NCBI GenBank assembly: GCA_046349615.1
Contig: JAXMBZ010000013.1
Location: forward strand, 62,001-126,000
Source: JADJNY01 sp046349615
GTDB lineage: Bacteria; Planctomycetota; UBA1135; GCA-002686595
DNA length: 64,000 bases
Direction of reading: 5' to 3'
The notes beneath the pieces were generated by a model, which did not search any database, was not told the origin of the DNA, and worked only from the letters and a program-made list of their open reading frames with translations. Each line of letters begins with the position of its first letter. Position 1 is the stretch's first letter. This document shows, one piece after another, positions 26,430 to 35,452 of the stretch. The position numbers and the translations under genes are program-made.

Positions 26430-28288
26430 GCGTCGTCCTCGATGCGGCCGCCGAAGAGCTCGGTGACCTTGTCCGTGAAGGGGTCCTTGGGCGCGCGCGG
26501 CGGCGGCTCCGCGTCCGCGAAACGCACCTCGATCTCGCGGCCGAGCACGCGCGCGAACGCGGCGGAGCAGGCCTTCTTGTTGCGCGGTTCGCCGAGGAGA
26601 ACGCGCTCCTCCGGCCGCAGGTTGCCGCAGCGAACGAGCGCGTGCCTCGCGCCGAGTTCGACGAGCCGGCCGCGCGCGCGCAGCAACTCAGCGAGCGACG
26701 TGGTGTTTCCCGCCAGCTCCGCGAGCACGCGCTTCCAAGCCTCGGCCGCGTCCGCGGGCGGCGGGCCGGACGGCGCGACGGCACGCGGCGGAGCGGAGAA
26801 CGCGGCGCCCGGCGCGCCGGAACGCGGTGCCGCGACGGCGGCCGACGGCGGCGTCGGATCGCGTCGCGCGAACTGCGCCGCCGGCGCGGCGGGGAACGCG
26901 CGCTCGCTCGACGCCGGCGCCGCCGTGGGCGCGCCGAAGGACGCGCGCGGAGTCGACTCCGCGACGGGAGCGCTCGCGGCGAACGACGGCCGCGAAGGCG
27001 GATCGTTGGGCGCGGAGAACGACGCGCGGGGTGCGGACTCGGCGGCCGCCGGCGACGTCGGACGCGGCGCGGGGTCGGCCGACGGCGAGAACGACGGACG
27101 AGCGACGGTCTCCGCCGGCGCCGCGCGCGGCGTGGACGCGCCGCCGCGAGCGAGACGCTCCTCGAGAGCGAGGAGTCGCTCGGTGAGTTCCGCGAGCGAC
27201 CAGCTCGTCTCCGCGCGCGCGAGCGCGAGGAGCGCGCTCTCGAGCACGACGCGCGCGTGCGTCGGCACGAGCCGCATGCGCTCGCGCGCGGCGAGCAACT
27301 CCTCCATCCAGAGCTGGAGCCGCTCGGAGCCGAGGCGTTGCGCGCGTTCGGCGAGCTTCGCCCGCAGCGCGCTCGTCGCCTCGACGAACGGCGCGTCGCG
27401 GCCGCAGAGACCGATCACGAGCATCGCGCGCACGTGCTCGAGCAGACCGCCGCAGAGATCGACCTCGCTCCCGCGCGTCTCCGGGAGGAGCGCGAGCGCG
27501 GCGGCCGCGTCGTGGCGCTCGAGCGCGTCGCAGAGCGCCTCGAACTCCTCCGCACCGCCCGCACCGGACAGGCGCTCGACGTCCGCGAGCGTCGGCTTCG
27601 AGCCGGCGAGCGAGAGCAGTTGATCCGTGTTCGAGAGCGCGTCACGCAGACCGCCGCGTGCACGCCGCGCGAGTTCCGCCGCGACGCCGGGCTCGGCCTG
27701 GATCCCCTCGCGCGCGAAGACCCACTCGAGGCGCTCGGCGATCTGCTGCTCGGAGAGCGGCGAGAGCTGGACGATCTGACAGCGCGAGCGGATCGTCGCG
27801 AGGATCTTGTCGGGCTCGGTGGTCGCGAGGAAGAACTTGACGTGCGCCGGCGGCTCCTCGAGGGTCTTCAGGAGCGCGTTCGACGCCTCCTTCGTGAGCA
27901 TGTGCGCTTCGTCGAGGATGTACACCTTGAACCGCGCGCGCATCGGTGCGTAGGCGACCTGCGCGAGGAGCTCGCGCACGTCGTCGATGCGGCGGTTGCT
28001 CGCGGCGTCGAGCTCGATCAGGTCGGCCTCGGCGTTCGCGTCCGCGGCGCGGCAGCGCTCGCACTCTCCGCACGGGTCCGTCGTCGGGCCCTTCTCGCAG
28101 TTGAGCGCCTTCGCGAAGATGCGCGCCGACGTCGTCTTGCCCGTGCCGCGCGGACCGTGGAAGAGGTAGGCGTGCGCGACGCGGCCCTCGGCGATCGCGC
28201 CCTTGAGCGTGTTCGCCGCGACCTCCTGGCCCACCATGTCGGCGAAGGTGCGCGGGCGGTACTTGCGTGCGAGGACGAGGTAGGACAT
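26426..28288 (-). CDS. dnaX: DNA polymerase III subunit gamma/tau
   Basis: DnaX is the motor of the clamp loader. The 620-residue protein starts MSYLVLARKYRPRTFADMVG; Walker A is GPRGTGKTT, the zinc module has CEKG-CGEC-CERC-type cysteines, and DEAHML and the SRC motif (TIRSRCQ) follow. Residues about 385-520 form an Ala/Pro-rich linker with imperfect RxSF repeats before a C-terminal tau-like domain. No A-rich slippery site was seen, so separate gamma production by frameshift is not evident. The ATG lacks a Shine-Dalgarno site, and a -10-like TACACT (28298-28303) lies 9 bases before it. First gene of dnaX-ybaB-recR-truA. Confidence 0.95.
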   Translation of the reverse strand: MSYLVLARKYRPRTFADMVGQEVAANTLKGAIAEGRVAHAYLFHGPRGTGKTTSARIFAKALNCEKGPTTDPCGECERCRAADANAEADLIELDAASNRRIDDVRELLAQVAYAPMRARFKVYILDEAHMLTKEASNALLKTLEEPPAHVKFFLATTEPDKILATIRSRCQIVQLSPLSEQQIAERLEWVFAREGIQAEPGVAAELARRARGGLRDALSNTDQLLSLAGSKPTLADVERLSGAGGAEEFEALCDALERHDAAAALALLPETRGSEVDLCGGLLEHVRAMLVIGLCGRDAPFVEATSALRAKLAERAQRLGSERLQLWMEELLAARERMRLVPTHARVVLESALLALARAETSWSLAELTERLLALEERLARGGASTPRAAPAETVARPSFSPSADPAPRPTSPAAAESAPRASFSAPNDPPSRPSFAASAPVAESTPRASFGAPTAAPASSERAFPAAPAAQFARRDPTPPSAAVAAPRSGAPGAAFSAPPRAVAPSGPPPADAAEAWKRVLAELAGNTTSLAELLRARGRLVELGARHALVRCGNLRPEERVLLGEPRNKKACSAAFARVLGREIEVRFADAEPPPRAPKDPFTDKVTELFGGRIEDDA

Positions 28289-28431
28289 CGCGCGGTCAGT
28301 GTAACGCGAGCATCCGCCGCGACGCCGTGGCAAGTCGGCGCGAGCGAGCACGCTCGAGAGCGACGACGAAGCGTGCGAAGCATGCGCGCTCATCGCAACG
28401 CGGATCCGCGGTTCGAGGAGGGGCTCGAAGG

Positions 28432-28690
28432 CCTTCGAGCGGGCCCGGTTTCTGCGCCCGATGGACCGGTGCGCGGAGGACGTCCAATGCCTTCGAGTGG
28501 GCCCGGTTTCCGCGCCCGATGGAGCGGTGCGCGGAGAAACGCCAATGCCTTCGAGTGGGCCCGGTTTCCGCGCTCGAGAAGAACGGTGCGCGGAGAACGT
28601 CCAATGCCTTCGAGTGGGCCCGGTTTCCGCGCCCGAGAAGACCGGTGCGCGGAGAACGTCCAATGCCTTCGAGTGGGCCCGGTTTCCGCG
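28432..28690. repeat. Five tandem 58-59 bp stem-loop repeats
   Basis: Five head-to-tail copies start with CCTTCGAG at 28432, 28490, 28548, 28607 and 28666 (the last is partial). Each unit contains TGGGCCCGGTTTCCGCGC, a variable 13-14 nt stretch, then GTGCGCGGAG, so TCCGCGC can pair with GCGCGGA around the variable part. The first copy is the most diverged. Unit length is not a multiple of three and shifts between 58 and 59, which argues against protein coding. The block lies between dnaX and tRNA-Ser(GGA). Confidence 0.9.
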
Positions 28691-28786
28691 CACCTGGGCC
28701 GTGGATCTTAGGGCTGCTCCGTTCCCGGCCTGACCCGGTTCGTTCTCGTCCCATTGCATGGGACCGGACCCACTCGAAGGCGTTGG
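28660..28786. repeat. Long inverted repeat formed by the last tandem copy and a reversed copy
   Basis: Bases 28660-28683 of the last tandem unit are matched by 28763-28786 in reverse complement at 22 of 24 positions. The spacer is about 79 bases and contains a perfect 7-bp hairpin GTCCCAT/ATGGGAC with a 3-nt loop (28748-28764). This reversed copy is outside the tandem array and suggests that the unit can insert in either orientation. Confidence 0.8.
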
Positions 28787-28895
28787 TTGTCAGGGGAGCG
28801 CGCGGGGACGGCGAGGTCCGCGCGGTTCGCGGAGGGTTCGTCGTCCGCGAGGAAGGCGGTCGTGCGGAGCGTGGCTCGCGCTCGCTCGTCGAGGT

Positions 28896-28985
<90 letters not shown>

Positions 28986-29040
28986 AGGGACGTGCTCGTT
29001 GTCGCGCGCGCGACGGGCCGCGCTTGCGCGGCGGAGAAGG

Positions 29041-29130
<90 letters not shown>

Positions 29131-29218
29131 ACGTGTTCGTCGAGTCCCGCGCGAGTCGTCGAGGCGATCGGGAGCGAGCGCGCGCGCCCGGGATGGCCCC
29201 GACGCGCGACACCTGCGC

Positions 29219-29740
29219 TCAACCGTCCGCCGCGTCCTCGCGGGAACCGTCGCGCTTCTTGCGAAAGAACGTCTGCAGGAGCTCGCGCGCCTCGTCGGCG
29301 CGCAGGCCCTCCGTGAATTCGACGCGATGGTTCGCGCGCGGGTGCGTGAGCACCTCTCCGAGCGACTGACAACCGCCGAACTTCGGGTCGCGCACCGCCC
29401 ACACCACGCGGGCGACGCGGGCGTGGACGAGCGCTCCGGCGCACATGAAACACGGCTCGACCGTCGTGTAGACGACCGCGCCGGGAAGCCGCATCGCGCG
29501 CAGGGACTGCGCGGCCGCGGAGAGCGCCAGGAGTTCGGCGTGCGCGGTGGGATCGCGCCGCGTCCGGGTCAGGTTGTGAGCGCTCGCCACGACCCGTCCA
29601 TCGAGCACCACCACGGCGCCGATGGGGACCTCGTCCTCGCGCTCCGCCGCGCGCGCTTCCTCCAGCGCGAGGCCCATGAAGGTCCACTCGCTGTCCGGAG
29701 CGTGGTGCGCGGCCGGGGGCTCGTCGGGACGGGTTTCCAA
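29219..29740 (-). CDS. tadA: tRNA-specific adenosine deaminase TadA
   Basis: TadA converts A34 of tRNA-Arg(ACG) to inosine. The protein has the zinc/catalytic motifs PTAHAE (His67, Glu69) and EPCFMC (Cys97, Cys100), with FRKKRDGS near its C-terminus. The only start that keeps the conserved N-terminal helix (SEWTFMGLALEEAR) is the TTG at 29740, giving 173 residues; an internal ATG at 29677 would cut into that helix. It lies 92 bases downstream of the tRNA-Arg(ACG) gene, on the same strand and with no terminator between. Confidence 0.94.
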   Translation of the reverse strand: METRPDEPPAAHHAPDSEWTFMGLALEEARAAEREDEVPIGAVVVLDGRVVASAHNLTRTRRDPTAHAELLALSAAAQSLRAMRLPGAVVYTTVEPCFMCAGALVHARVARVVWAVRDPKFGGCQSLGEVLTHPRANHRVEFTEGLRADEARELLQTFFRKKRDGSREDAADG

Positions 29741-29832
29741 GGCGCTCGGGGCCGGTTTCAGAGCTCGAGAGCGGGCCGAGGCAGGCGCCTCGTTCCGGAA
29801 CGCGCGCGGGTGCGCCTCGCTCCGGACTGTGT

Positions 29833-29909
29833 TGGTACACCCAAGTGGACTCGAACCACTAACCTTCTGATCCGTAGTCAGATGCTCTATCCAATTGAGC
29901 TATGGGTGC
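29833..29909 (-). tRNA. tRNA-Arg(ACG)
   Basis: A 77-nt cloverleaf with encoded CCA. The anticodon loop is CTACGGA on a TCTGA/TCAGA stem, giving anticodon ACG, the bacterial substrate of TadA. The first acceptor pair is G1-U72. D arm GCTCAATTGGATAGAGC and T arm GGTTCGAGTCC are standard. A strong promoter lies directly upstream. Confidence 0.96.
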
Positions 29910-29920
29910 GCGGGGCGAAG

Positions 29921-29949
29921 GTTGTAGCCACGCGCGCGGGAGCTGTCAA
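29921..29949 (-). promoter_or_regulatory. Strong sigma70-like promoter of tRNA-Arg/tadA unit
   Basis: On the minus strand TTGACA (29944-29949), a 17-base spacer and TACAAC (29921-29926) precede the tRNA 5' end by 11 bases. The -35 is a perfect consensus. Confidence 0.8.
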
Positions 29950-30148
29950 GGAAGCGCGGGGCCAACCTGGGCTGGAGCGGAGCCCACGGAGTTGCCTCCC
30001 CCTGCCCCCCCACCCCGCGGACGGCGAACGGAAAGGGGACGGGTCCCCGGAGACACCCCGGCGGAGCGCGGTCCACGTCGCACGCGCCCCGGCTCCGCAC
30101 GTCGGGGTTCGTGCGCCCGCTCGCGTCGCACCGCGCGTTGCAGCGCGC

Positions 30149-30176
30149 TTGGATTCGCGAGCACGACGGATACGCT
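30149..30176 (+). promoter_or_regulatory. Possible leaderless promoter of the argF'-like gene
   Basis: TTGGAT (30149-30154), 16 bases, then TACGCT (30171-30176). The ATG is 7 bases after the -10, so transcription could begin at or next to the start codon. The remaining bases back to the tRNA-Arg promoter show nothing else. Confidence 0.45.
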
Positions 30177-30183
30177 CTGCGAC

Positions 30184-31197
30184 ATGGCCGAACGCGCTTC
30201 GATCCAGCACCTCGTCAGCCTCCAGGACCTGAACGATCGCGAGCTCGAGGACCTCCTCGACCTCTCGCTGCGAATCAAGAAGCGCGCGGGTGCGTTCCGC
30301 CTCGAGGGCAAGAGCGTCGGCCTGCTCTTCTTCCGAGGGAGCCTGCGCACCCGCACGTCGTTCGAAGCCGCGATGCACCAGCTCGGCGGCCACGGGATCA
30401 ACCTGACCGCGTCGTCGGACTTCTGGGAGCTCGAATCCCAGGAGGGCGCGCGCATGGACGGCAAGGCGCCCGAGCACGTGAAGGACGCGGCGCTCGTGCT
30501 CTCGCGCTACGTGAACGCGCTCGCGATCCGTCCCGCGCTCGCGGGGCAGTCGTGGGCGACGGATCGGCGCGACACCGTGATCAAGTCGTGGGCGGCGCAC
30601 GCGCGCGTGCCCGTGATCAACATGGAGAGCGCGCTCTGGCACCCGCTGCAGGCGCTCGCCGACCTGATGACGATGCGCGAGCGGCTCGGTGAGCTCGCGG
30701 GCAAGGAGCTCGCGATCACGTGGACGAACTCCCCCACCGCGGCGACGCCTGCGGTGACGAATTCGCTGCTCCTCGCGGCGCTGCGCATGGGCATGAAGGT
30801 GCGCGTCGCGCATCCGTCAGGCTTCGACCTCGACGATCAGGTGCTCGGCGAAGCAGGGCGCCTCGCGGAGCAGAAGAAGACGAGTCTCGACGTCGGGATG
30901 AACGCCGCCGAGGCCGTGAACGGCGCGCACGTCGTGTACGCGCGCTCGTGGATGTCGCTCGAGGACTACGGCAACCCGACGCTCGCCGCGAGCCGACGCT
31001 CACGCGCGACGGGCTGGACGATCGACGAGGCGCTGATGAAGAAGGGCAAGAGCGCGCTCCTGATGCACGCGATGCCCGTGCGTCGCAACGTCGAGGTCAC
31101 GGACGAAGTGCTCGACGGCCCGCGCAGCCTCGTCTACGACCAGGCCGAGAACCGCCTGCACTCGCAGAAGGCGGTGCTCGTGACGCTCCTCCGCTGA
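30184..31197 (+). CDS. Acetyl-/succinylornithine-type carbamoyltransferase
   Basis: A 337-residue transcarbamylase of arginine synthesis. It has the carbamoyl-phosphate motif SLRTRTSFE (53-61), HPLQ (153-156) and a C-terminal AENRLHSQKA. The segments WTNSPTAATPAVTNSLL and MPVRRNVEVTDEVLDGP resemble N-acetyl- and N-succinylornithine carbamoyltransferases (ArgF') more than OTCase. The motif that is HCLP in OTCase and HPLP in aspartate carbamoyltransferase reads HAMP (295-298), so the usual Cys is Ala. The acyl group on the substrate cannot be decided from sequence alone. It precedes dnaE by 61 bases with no obvious terminator. Confidence 0.85.
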   Translation: MAERASIQHLVSLQDLNDRELEDLLDLSLRIKKRAGAFRLEGKSVGLLFFRGSLRTRTSFEAAMHQLGGHGINLTASSDFWELESQEGARMDGKAPEHVKDAALVLSRYVNALAIRPALAGQSWATDRRDTVIKSWAAHARVPVINMESALWHPLQALADLMTMRERLGELAGKELAITWTNSPTAATPAVTNSLLLAALRMGMKVRVAHPSGFDLDDQVLGEAGRLAEQKKTSLDVGMNAAEAVNGAHVVYARSWMSLEDYGNPTLAASRRSRATGWTIDEALMKKGKSALLMHAMPVRRNVEVTDEVLDGPRSLVYDQAENRLHSQKAVLVTLLR

Positions 31198-31258
31198 TCC
31201 TCCCTTCGCTCCTGATCCCGCACTCGATCGGTCGCCGACCGATCGCGAGGCCGCGTCG

Positions 31259-34200
31259 ATGACCGCCCCCGACTTCGCCCACCTCCACGTCCACTCCGAG
31301 TACAGCCTGCTCGACGGCGCGAACCGCATCGGCAGCCTCGTCGACGCGTGCGTGAAGGACGGCCAGAAAGCGCTCGCGCTCACCGACCACGGCAACATGT
31401 TCGGCGCGATCGAGCTGTACCAGGCCGCGAAGAAGGCCGGCATCACGCCCGTCGTCGGCTGCGAGGTCTACATCGCGCGCCGCTCGCGCTTCGAGCCGCA
31501 CAGCAAGGCCAAGGGCAACGGCTACCACCACCTCACGCTGCTCGCGCGCGACGACGAGGGGTACAAGAACCTGATCAAGCTCGCCTCGATCGCGTACTTG
31601 GAAGGCCTGCACTTCCGCCCGCGCATCGACCGCGAGGTGCTCGCGAAGTACGCGAAGGGCATCAACTGCCTCTCGGGCTGCCTCGCGAGCGAGCTCTCGC
31701 AGCTCGCGCTCTCCGGCAAGGAGAAGGAGGCGGAGGAGCTCGCGCTCACCTGGCGCGACATCTTTGGGCCCGAGCACTTCTGGCTCGAGCTCCAGCGCAA
31801 CGGCCTCGATCTCCAGTCGCGCGTCAACGAGACGCTCGTGCGGCTCCACCAGCGCACCGGGATCCCGCTCGTCGCGACGAACGACATCCACTACCTGCGC
31901 CAGGAGGACTGCCAGGCGCAGGACATCCTGCTCTGCATCAACACGGGCGCGAAGAAGAGCGAGGAGAAGCGCTTCAAGTTCGAGACGGACACGCTCTTCT
32001 TCAAGACGCGCGCGGAGATGGCGGACATGTTCCGCGACCTTCCCGACGCCGTGAAGGCGACGATGGACGTCGTCGAGCAGACGAAGGTCCAGATCGAGTT
32101 CGGCAAGTACCACCTCCCCGTCTTCAAGCCGGACACGAACGAGACCGCCGAAGAGCTGTTCGCGCGCCTGCTCGAGGAAGGTCTACGCCGCCTCTACCCG
32201 AACGACGAGGGCGGCAAGGCGCGCGCGCGCGTCGACTACGAGCGCAAGGTCATCGCGGAGCTCGGGTTCGTCTCCTACTTCCTCATCGTGTGGGACCTGA
32301 TCCGCTGGTCGCGCGCGAACGGGGTCCCCGTCGGTCCGGGCCGCGGCTCCGCGGCGGGCTCGATCGTCGCGTACCTGCTCGGCATCACGAAGGTCGACCC
32401 ACTGCGCTACGACCTGCTGTTCGAGCGCTTCCTGAACAGTGCGCGCGTGTCGATGCCCGATATCGACATCGACTTCTGCAAGGACGGCCGCGAGAAGGTC
32501 CTCGACTACACGCGCCGCCGCTATGGAGCGGAGCACGTCGCCCAGATCGTCACGTTCGGGACGATGGCCTCGCGCACGGTCGTGCGCGACGTCGCGCGCG
32601 TGCTCGACATGCCGCTCAAGGACGTCGACAAGATCGCGAAGAAGATCCCCGCGGGTCCGAACGCGCCGTCGCTGGCCGAAGCGCTCGAGAAGGACCAGGA
32701 CCTCGTCGCGATCCAGAAGGACCGCCCCGATCTCGCGGAGCTCTTCCGCCTCTCGGTCCCGCTCGAAGGGCTCGCGCGCCACATCTCGACGCACGCGGCC
32801 GGCGTCGTCATCGCCGACCGGCCGATCGTCGAGTACGTCCCGCTCGCGAAGAACGGCGACGACGTCACGACGCAGTGGCCGATGACGCAGCTCGAGGAGC
32901 TCGGTCTCCTCAAGATGGACTACCTCGGGCTGCGGACGCTGACGATCCTCGAGAAGACGCTGCGCAACATCGAGAAGGAAGGCGGCACGCCGCCCGACCT
33001 CGACCGCCTGCCCGAGAAGGACCCGAAGACCTACGAGCTCCTGATGGCAGGCGACACGCTCGGCGTGTTCCAGCTCGAATCGGACGGGATGAAGAAGCTG
33101 CTCGCGCGGCTCAAGCCCGACTGCTTCGAGGACTTGATCGCCGTGCTCGCGCTCTATCGCCCGGGGCCGCTCGAGTCGGGCATGGTCGAGATGTTCACGC
33201 GCCGCAAGCACGGTCAGGAGCCGATCGCGTATCCGCACGCGTCGATGGAGCCGATCCTGCGCGACACCTACGGGTGCATCGTCTACCAGGAGCAGGTGAT
33301 GCTCATCTCGAACTCGCTCGCAGGGTTCTCGCTCAACGAAGCCGACAACCTGCGCAAGGCGATGGGCAAGAAGAAGCCCGAGATCATGGCGAAGTTCGCC
33401 GATCAGTTCGTCGCGGGCTCCGTGAAGAACCAGTGCGCGGAGGGCACGGCGCGCGAGATCTGGGACAACATCGTCAAGTTCGGTGGATACGGTTTCAACA
33501 AGTCGCACTCGACGGCCTACGCGCTCGTCACGTACCAGACGGCGTACCTGAAGGCGAACCATCGAAGCGCCTTCCTCGCCGCGAACATGTCGTGCGAAAT
33601 GAGCGACCATGAGAAGGTGCGCGAATTCGTCGACGACGCGCGCAAGGCCCACATCAAGATCCTCCCGCCCGACATCGCGCGCTCCGGCTGGGAGTTCGAG
33701 CCCGAGAACGGCGGCATTCGCTTCGGCTTCGGCGCGATCAAAGGCACGGGCGAGAACGCGATCGCGGCGATCGCCGGTGCGCGCGAGAAGCTCGCGTCGA
33801 AGGGCGTGAAGCCGACGCTGCACGCGCTCGCCGCGGAGGTCGATCCGTCCGAGGTCGGACGCCTCAATTGGGAAGCGCTGATCAAGGCCGGTGCCTTCGA
33901 ATCGACGGGCCACAACCGCGGCGCCGTGCTCGCCGCGCTCGATGCAGCTCTGAGCGACGGCTCGCGCGCAGCCGCGGACCGCAAGGCGGGCCAGTTCTCG
34001 CTCTTCGGCGATGCGCCGGCGGCACCGGCCGCGGGCGGGAAGGCGAACGATGGCATCGACGACTCGCGCGCGTACTCGCGCGCCGACACACTGCAGGCGG
34101 AATTCGAGACGCTCGGCTTCTACCTGTCGGGGCACCCCCTCGAGGAGCGCGCTGGCCTCCTCTCGCTGCTCTCGACGGTGCGTCTGAACGAACTCGGCGA

Positions 34201-34723
34201 GCTCGCTGGCGGCACCGAGGTCACGATCGCGGGGCTGATCCTCTCCAAGTCCGAGAACGTCGTGAAGAGCGGCAAGCTCGCCGGGAAGAAGATGTGCCGC
34301 TTCCGCCTCGAGGACATCCGCGGCTCGGTCGGCGTCACGTGCTTCCCGCGCACGTACGAGGAGAACAAGCTGAAGATCGAGGACGGCAACGTCGTCGTCG
34401 TGAAGGCGAAGCTCGAAGAAGACGCCGAGGAGCCCGCGCTGCTCCTCGACGAGGTCTACACGGTGGAGGAAGCGATCCAGCGCTTCGCCGGCGGCATCGT
34501 GATCCAAATCGGACCGCAGGACTCTTCGCTCCTGCCGGACCTGCGCCAAGCGATCGAGCGCTTCAAGGGAGCTCGGCCGCTCTACCTCGCGGTCGAAGGC
34601 GAGGACGGGAAGACGCGCCGCGTGCGCGCGGGACAGAACCTCGGCGTCTCGATCAGCTCCGAGTTCGCGCGCGAGATCGAGGGTTTGCTCGGCAAGGGCC
34701 GGGTCCGGCTCGCGCGGGTCTAG
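31259..34723 (+). CDS. dnaE: DNA polymerase III subunit alpha
   Basis: The replicative polymerase catalytic subunit, 1,154 residues. Domains in order: PHP (HLHVHSEYSLLDG, LTDHGNMFG), polymerase palm and fingers with the catalytic PDIDIDF around residue 400 and GPGRGSAAGS before it, tandem helix-hairpin-helix, OB fold (EVTIAGLILSKSENV), and a short C-terminal region. The PHP metal residues appear intact. It is followed after only 2 bases by the MORN-type gene, so the two are probably co-transcribed. Confidence 0.98.
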   Translation: MTAPDFAHLHVHSEYSLLDGANRIGSLVDACVKDGQKALALTDHGNMFGAIELYQAAKKAGITPVVGCEVYIARRSRFEPHSKAKGNGYHHLTLLARDDEGYKNLIKLASIAYLEGLHFRPRIDREVLAKYAKGINCLSGCLASELSQLALSGKEKEAEELALTWRDIFGPEHFWLELQRNGLDLQSRVNETLVRLHQRTGIPLVATNDIHYLRQEDCQAQDILLCINTGAKKSEEKRFKFETDTLFFKTRAEMADMFRDLPDAVKATMDVVEQTKVQIEFGKYHLPVFKPDTNETAEELFARLLEEGLRRLYPNDEGGKARARVDYERKVIAELGFVSYFLIVWDLIRWSRANGVPVGPGRGSAAGSIVAYLLGITKVDPLRYDLLFERFLNSARVSMPDIDIDFCKDGREKVLDYTRRRYGAEHVAQIVTFGTMASRTVVRDVARVLDMPLKDVDKIAKKIPAGPNAPSLAEALEKDQDLVAIQKDRPDLAELFRLSVPLEGLARHISTHAAGVVIADRPIVEYVPLAKNGDDVTTQWPMTQLEELGLLKMDYLGLRTLTILEKTLRNIEKEGGTPPDLDRLPEKDPKTYELLMAGDTLGVFQLESDGMKKLLARLKPDCFEDLIAVLALYRPGPLESGMVEMFTRRKHGQEPIAYPHASMEPILRDTYGCIVYQEQVMLISNSLAGFSLNEADNLRKAMGKKKPEIMAKFADQFVAGSVKNQCAEGTAREIWDNIVKFGGYGFNKSHSTAYALVTYQTAYLKANHRSAFLAANMSCEMSDHEKVREFVDDARKAHIKILPPDIARSGWEFEPENGGIRFGFGAIKGTGENAIAAIAGAREKLASKGVKPTLHALAAEVDPSEVGRLNWEALIKAGAFESTGHNRGAVLAALDAALSDGSRAAADRKAGQFSLFGDAPAAPAAGGKANDGIDDSRAYSRADTLQAEFETLGFYLSGHPLEERAGLLSLLSTVRLNELGELAGGTEVTIAGLILSKSENVVKSGKLAGKKMCRFRLEDIRGSVGVTCFPRTYEENKLKIEDGNVVVVKAKLEEDAEEPALLLDEVYTVEEAIQRFAGGIVIQIGPQDSSLLPDLRQAIERFKGARPLYLAVEGEDGKTRRVRAGQNLGVSISSEFAREIEGLLGKGRVRLARV

Positions 34724-34725
34724 CG

Positions 34726-35415
34726 ATGCGACGCTGGCTCGTGGTCGGGCTCGGGCTCGTGATCGTCGGCTTCGCGTTCACCGTCGCCATCGATCTGTTC
34801 CGAATCGCCCCGGAGGTCGGCGACGAGTCCGTCTCACTCCCGCCCGTCAGCGTCGACGTGGAGTCGCTGCGCGAAGCACCCCTCGAGCGTGAAGCGCGTC
34901 CCTCCCCCACGGCGCGCCCGGCGGGCACGTCGCGCGCGGAGAGCACGAAGTCCGTTGCGTCCGCGCCGCGCGAGCAAGTCCATCGACATCCCGACGGAAG
35001 CGTGCGCGACCGCGTCCTGCTCGATGACTCGGGCGCGCCGCACGGCACGTACGCATCGTTCCACCCGAACGGCGCGCCGTGGGAGACTGGCGCATACGAG
35101 CACGGGAAGAAGGACGGCCTCTGGCGCGCCTTCCACGAGAACGGCGCGCTGCGCGAGGAGAGCACGTGGGACGGCGGCGTCCAGCGCGGTCTCGTTCGCC
35201 AGTGGGACCTCGAGGGGAACCTGATCCGCGAGGCCCACGTGGACGGACAGCTCGAGGGCGTTTGCACGACGTGGTATCCGACCGGACAACTCGAGAGCCG
35301 CGGTCGCTACTCGAGCGGCCGTCGTGAAGGGCGCTGGGAGTTCTGGCAGACGAACGGAGAACTCGATCCGACGCGGACTGGGACCTACCTGTCCGATCAG
35401 CGCACGGGTGACTGA
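34726..35415 (+). CDS. Membrane-anchored MORN-variant (YwqK-like) repeat protein
   Basis: The 229-residue protein has one N-terminal transmembrane helix (about 5-25), a Pro/Ser/Arg-rich spacer to about residue 85, then four to five toxin-antitoxin YwqK/MORN_2-type repeats of about 22 residues (for example GAPHGTYASFHPNGAPWETG, HGKKDGLWRAFHENGALREE, GRREGRWEFWQTNG). Such repeats are beta-hairpin scaffolds of uncertain role. The start codon lies 2 bases after the dnaE stop. No partner toxin is nearby, so an antitoxin role is not supported. Confidence 0.8.
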   Translation: MRRWLVVGLGLVIVGFAFTVAIDLFRIAPEVGDESVSLPPVSVDVESLREAPLEREARPSPTARPAGTSRAESTKSVASAPREQVHRHPDGSVRDRVLLDDSGAPHGTYASFHPNGAPWETGAYEHGKKDGLWRAFHENGALREESTWDGGVQRGLVRQWDLEGNLIREAHVDGQLEGVCTTWYPTGQLESRGRYSSGRREGRWEFWQTNGELDPTRTGTYLSDQRTGD

Positions 35416-35452
35416 GGCGCGCCGCGGACGGAGACGAGCGCGTGCGCCATCC

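Noticed and set aside
8540..28288. Programmed frameshift in dnaX to make gamma
   Set aside because: No A-rich slippery heptamer or downstream hairpin was found in the linker region, so only the full-length product is supported.
28432..28690. Possible CRISPR array
   Set aside because: Copies are contiguous and similar along their whole length, with no unique 30-40 bp spacers and no cas genes nearby.
34726..35415. YwqK-like repeat protein as the antitoxin of a toxin-antitoxin pair
   Set aside because: The repeats fit the family name only. It has a membrane anchor, follows dnaE, and no toxin gene is adjacent.
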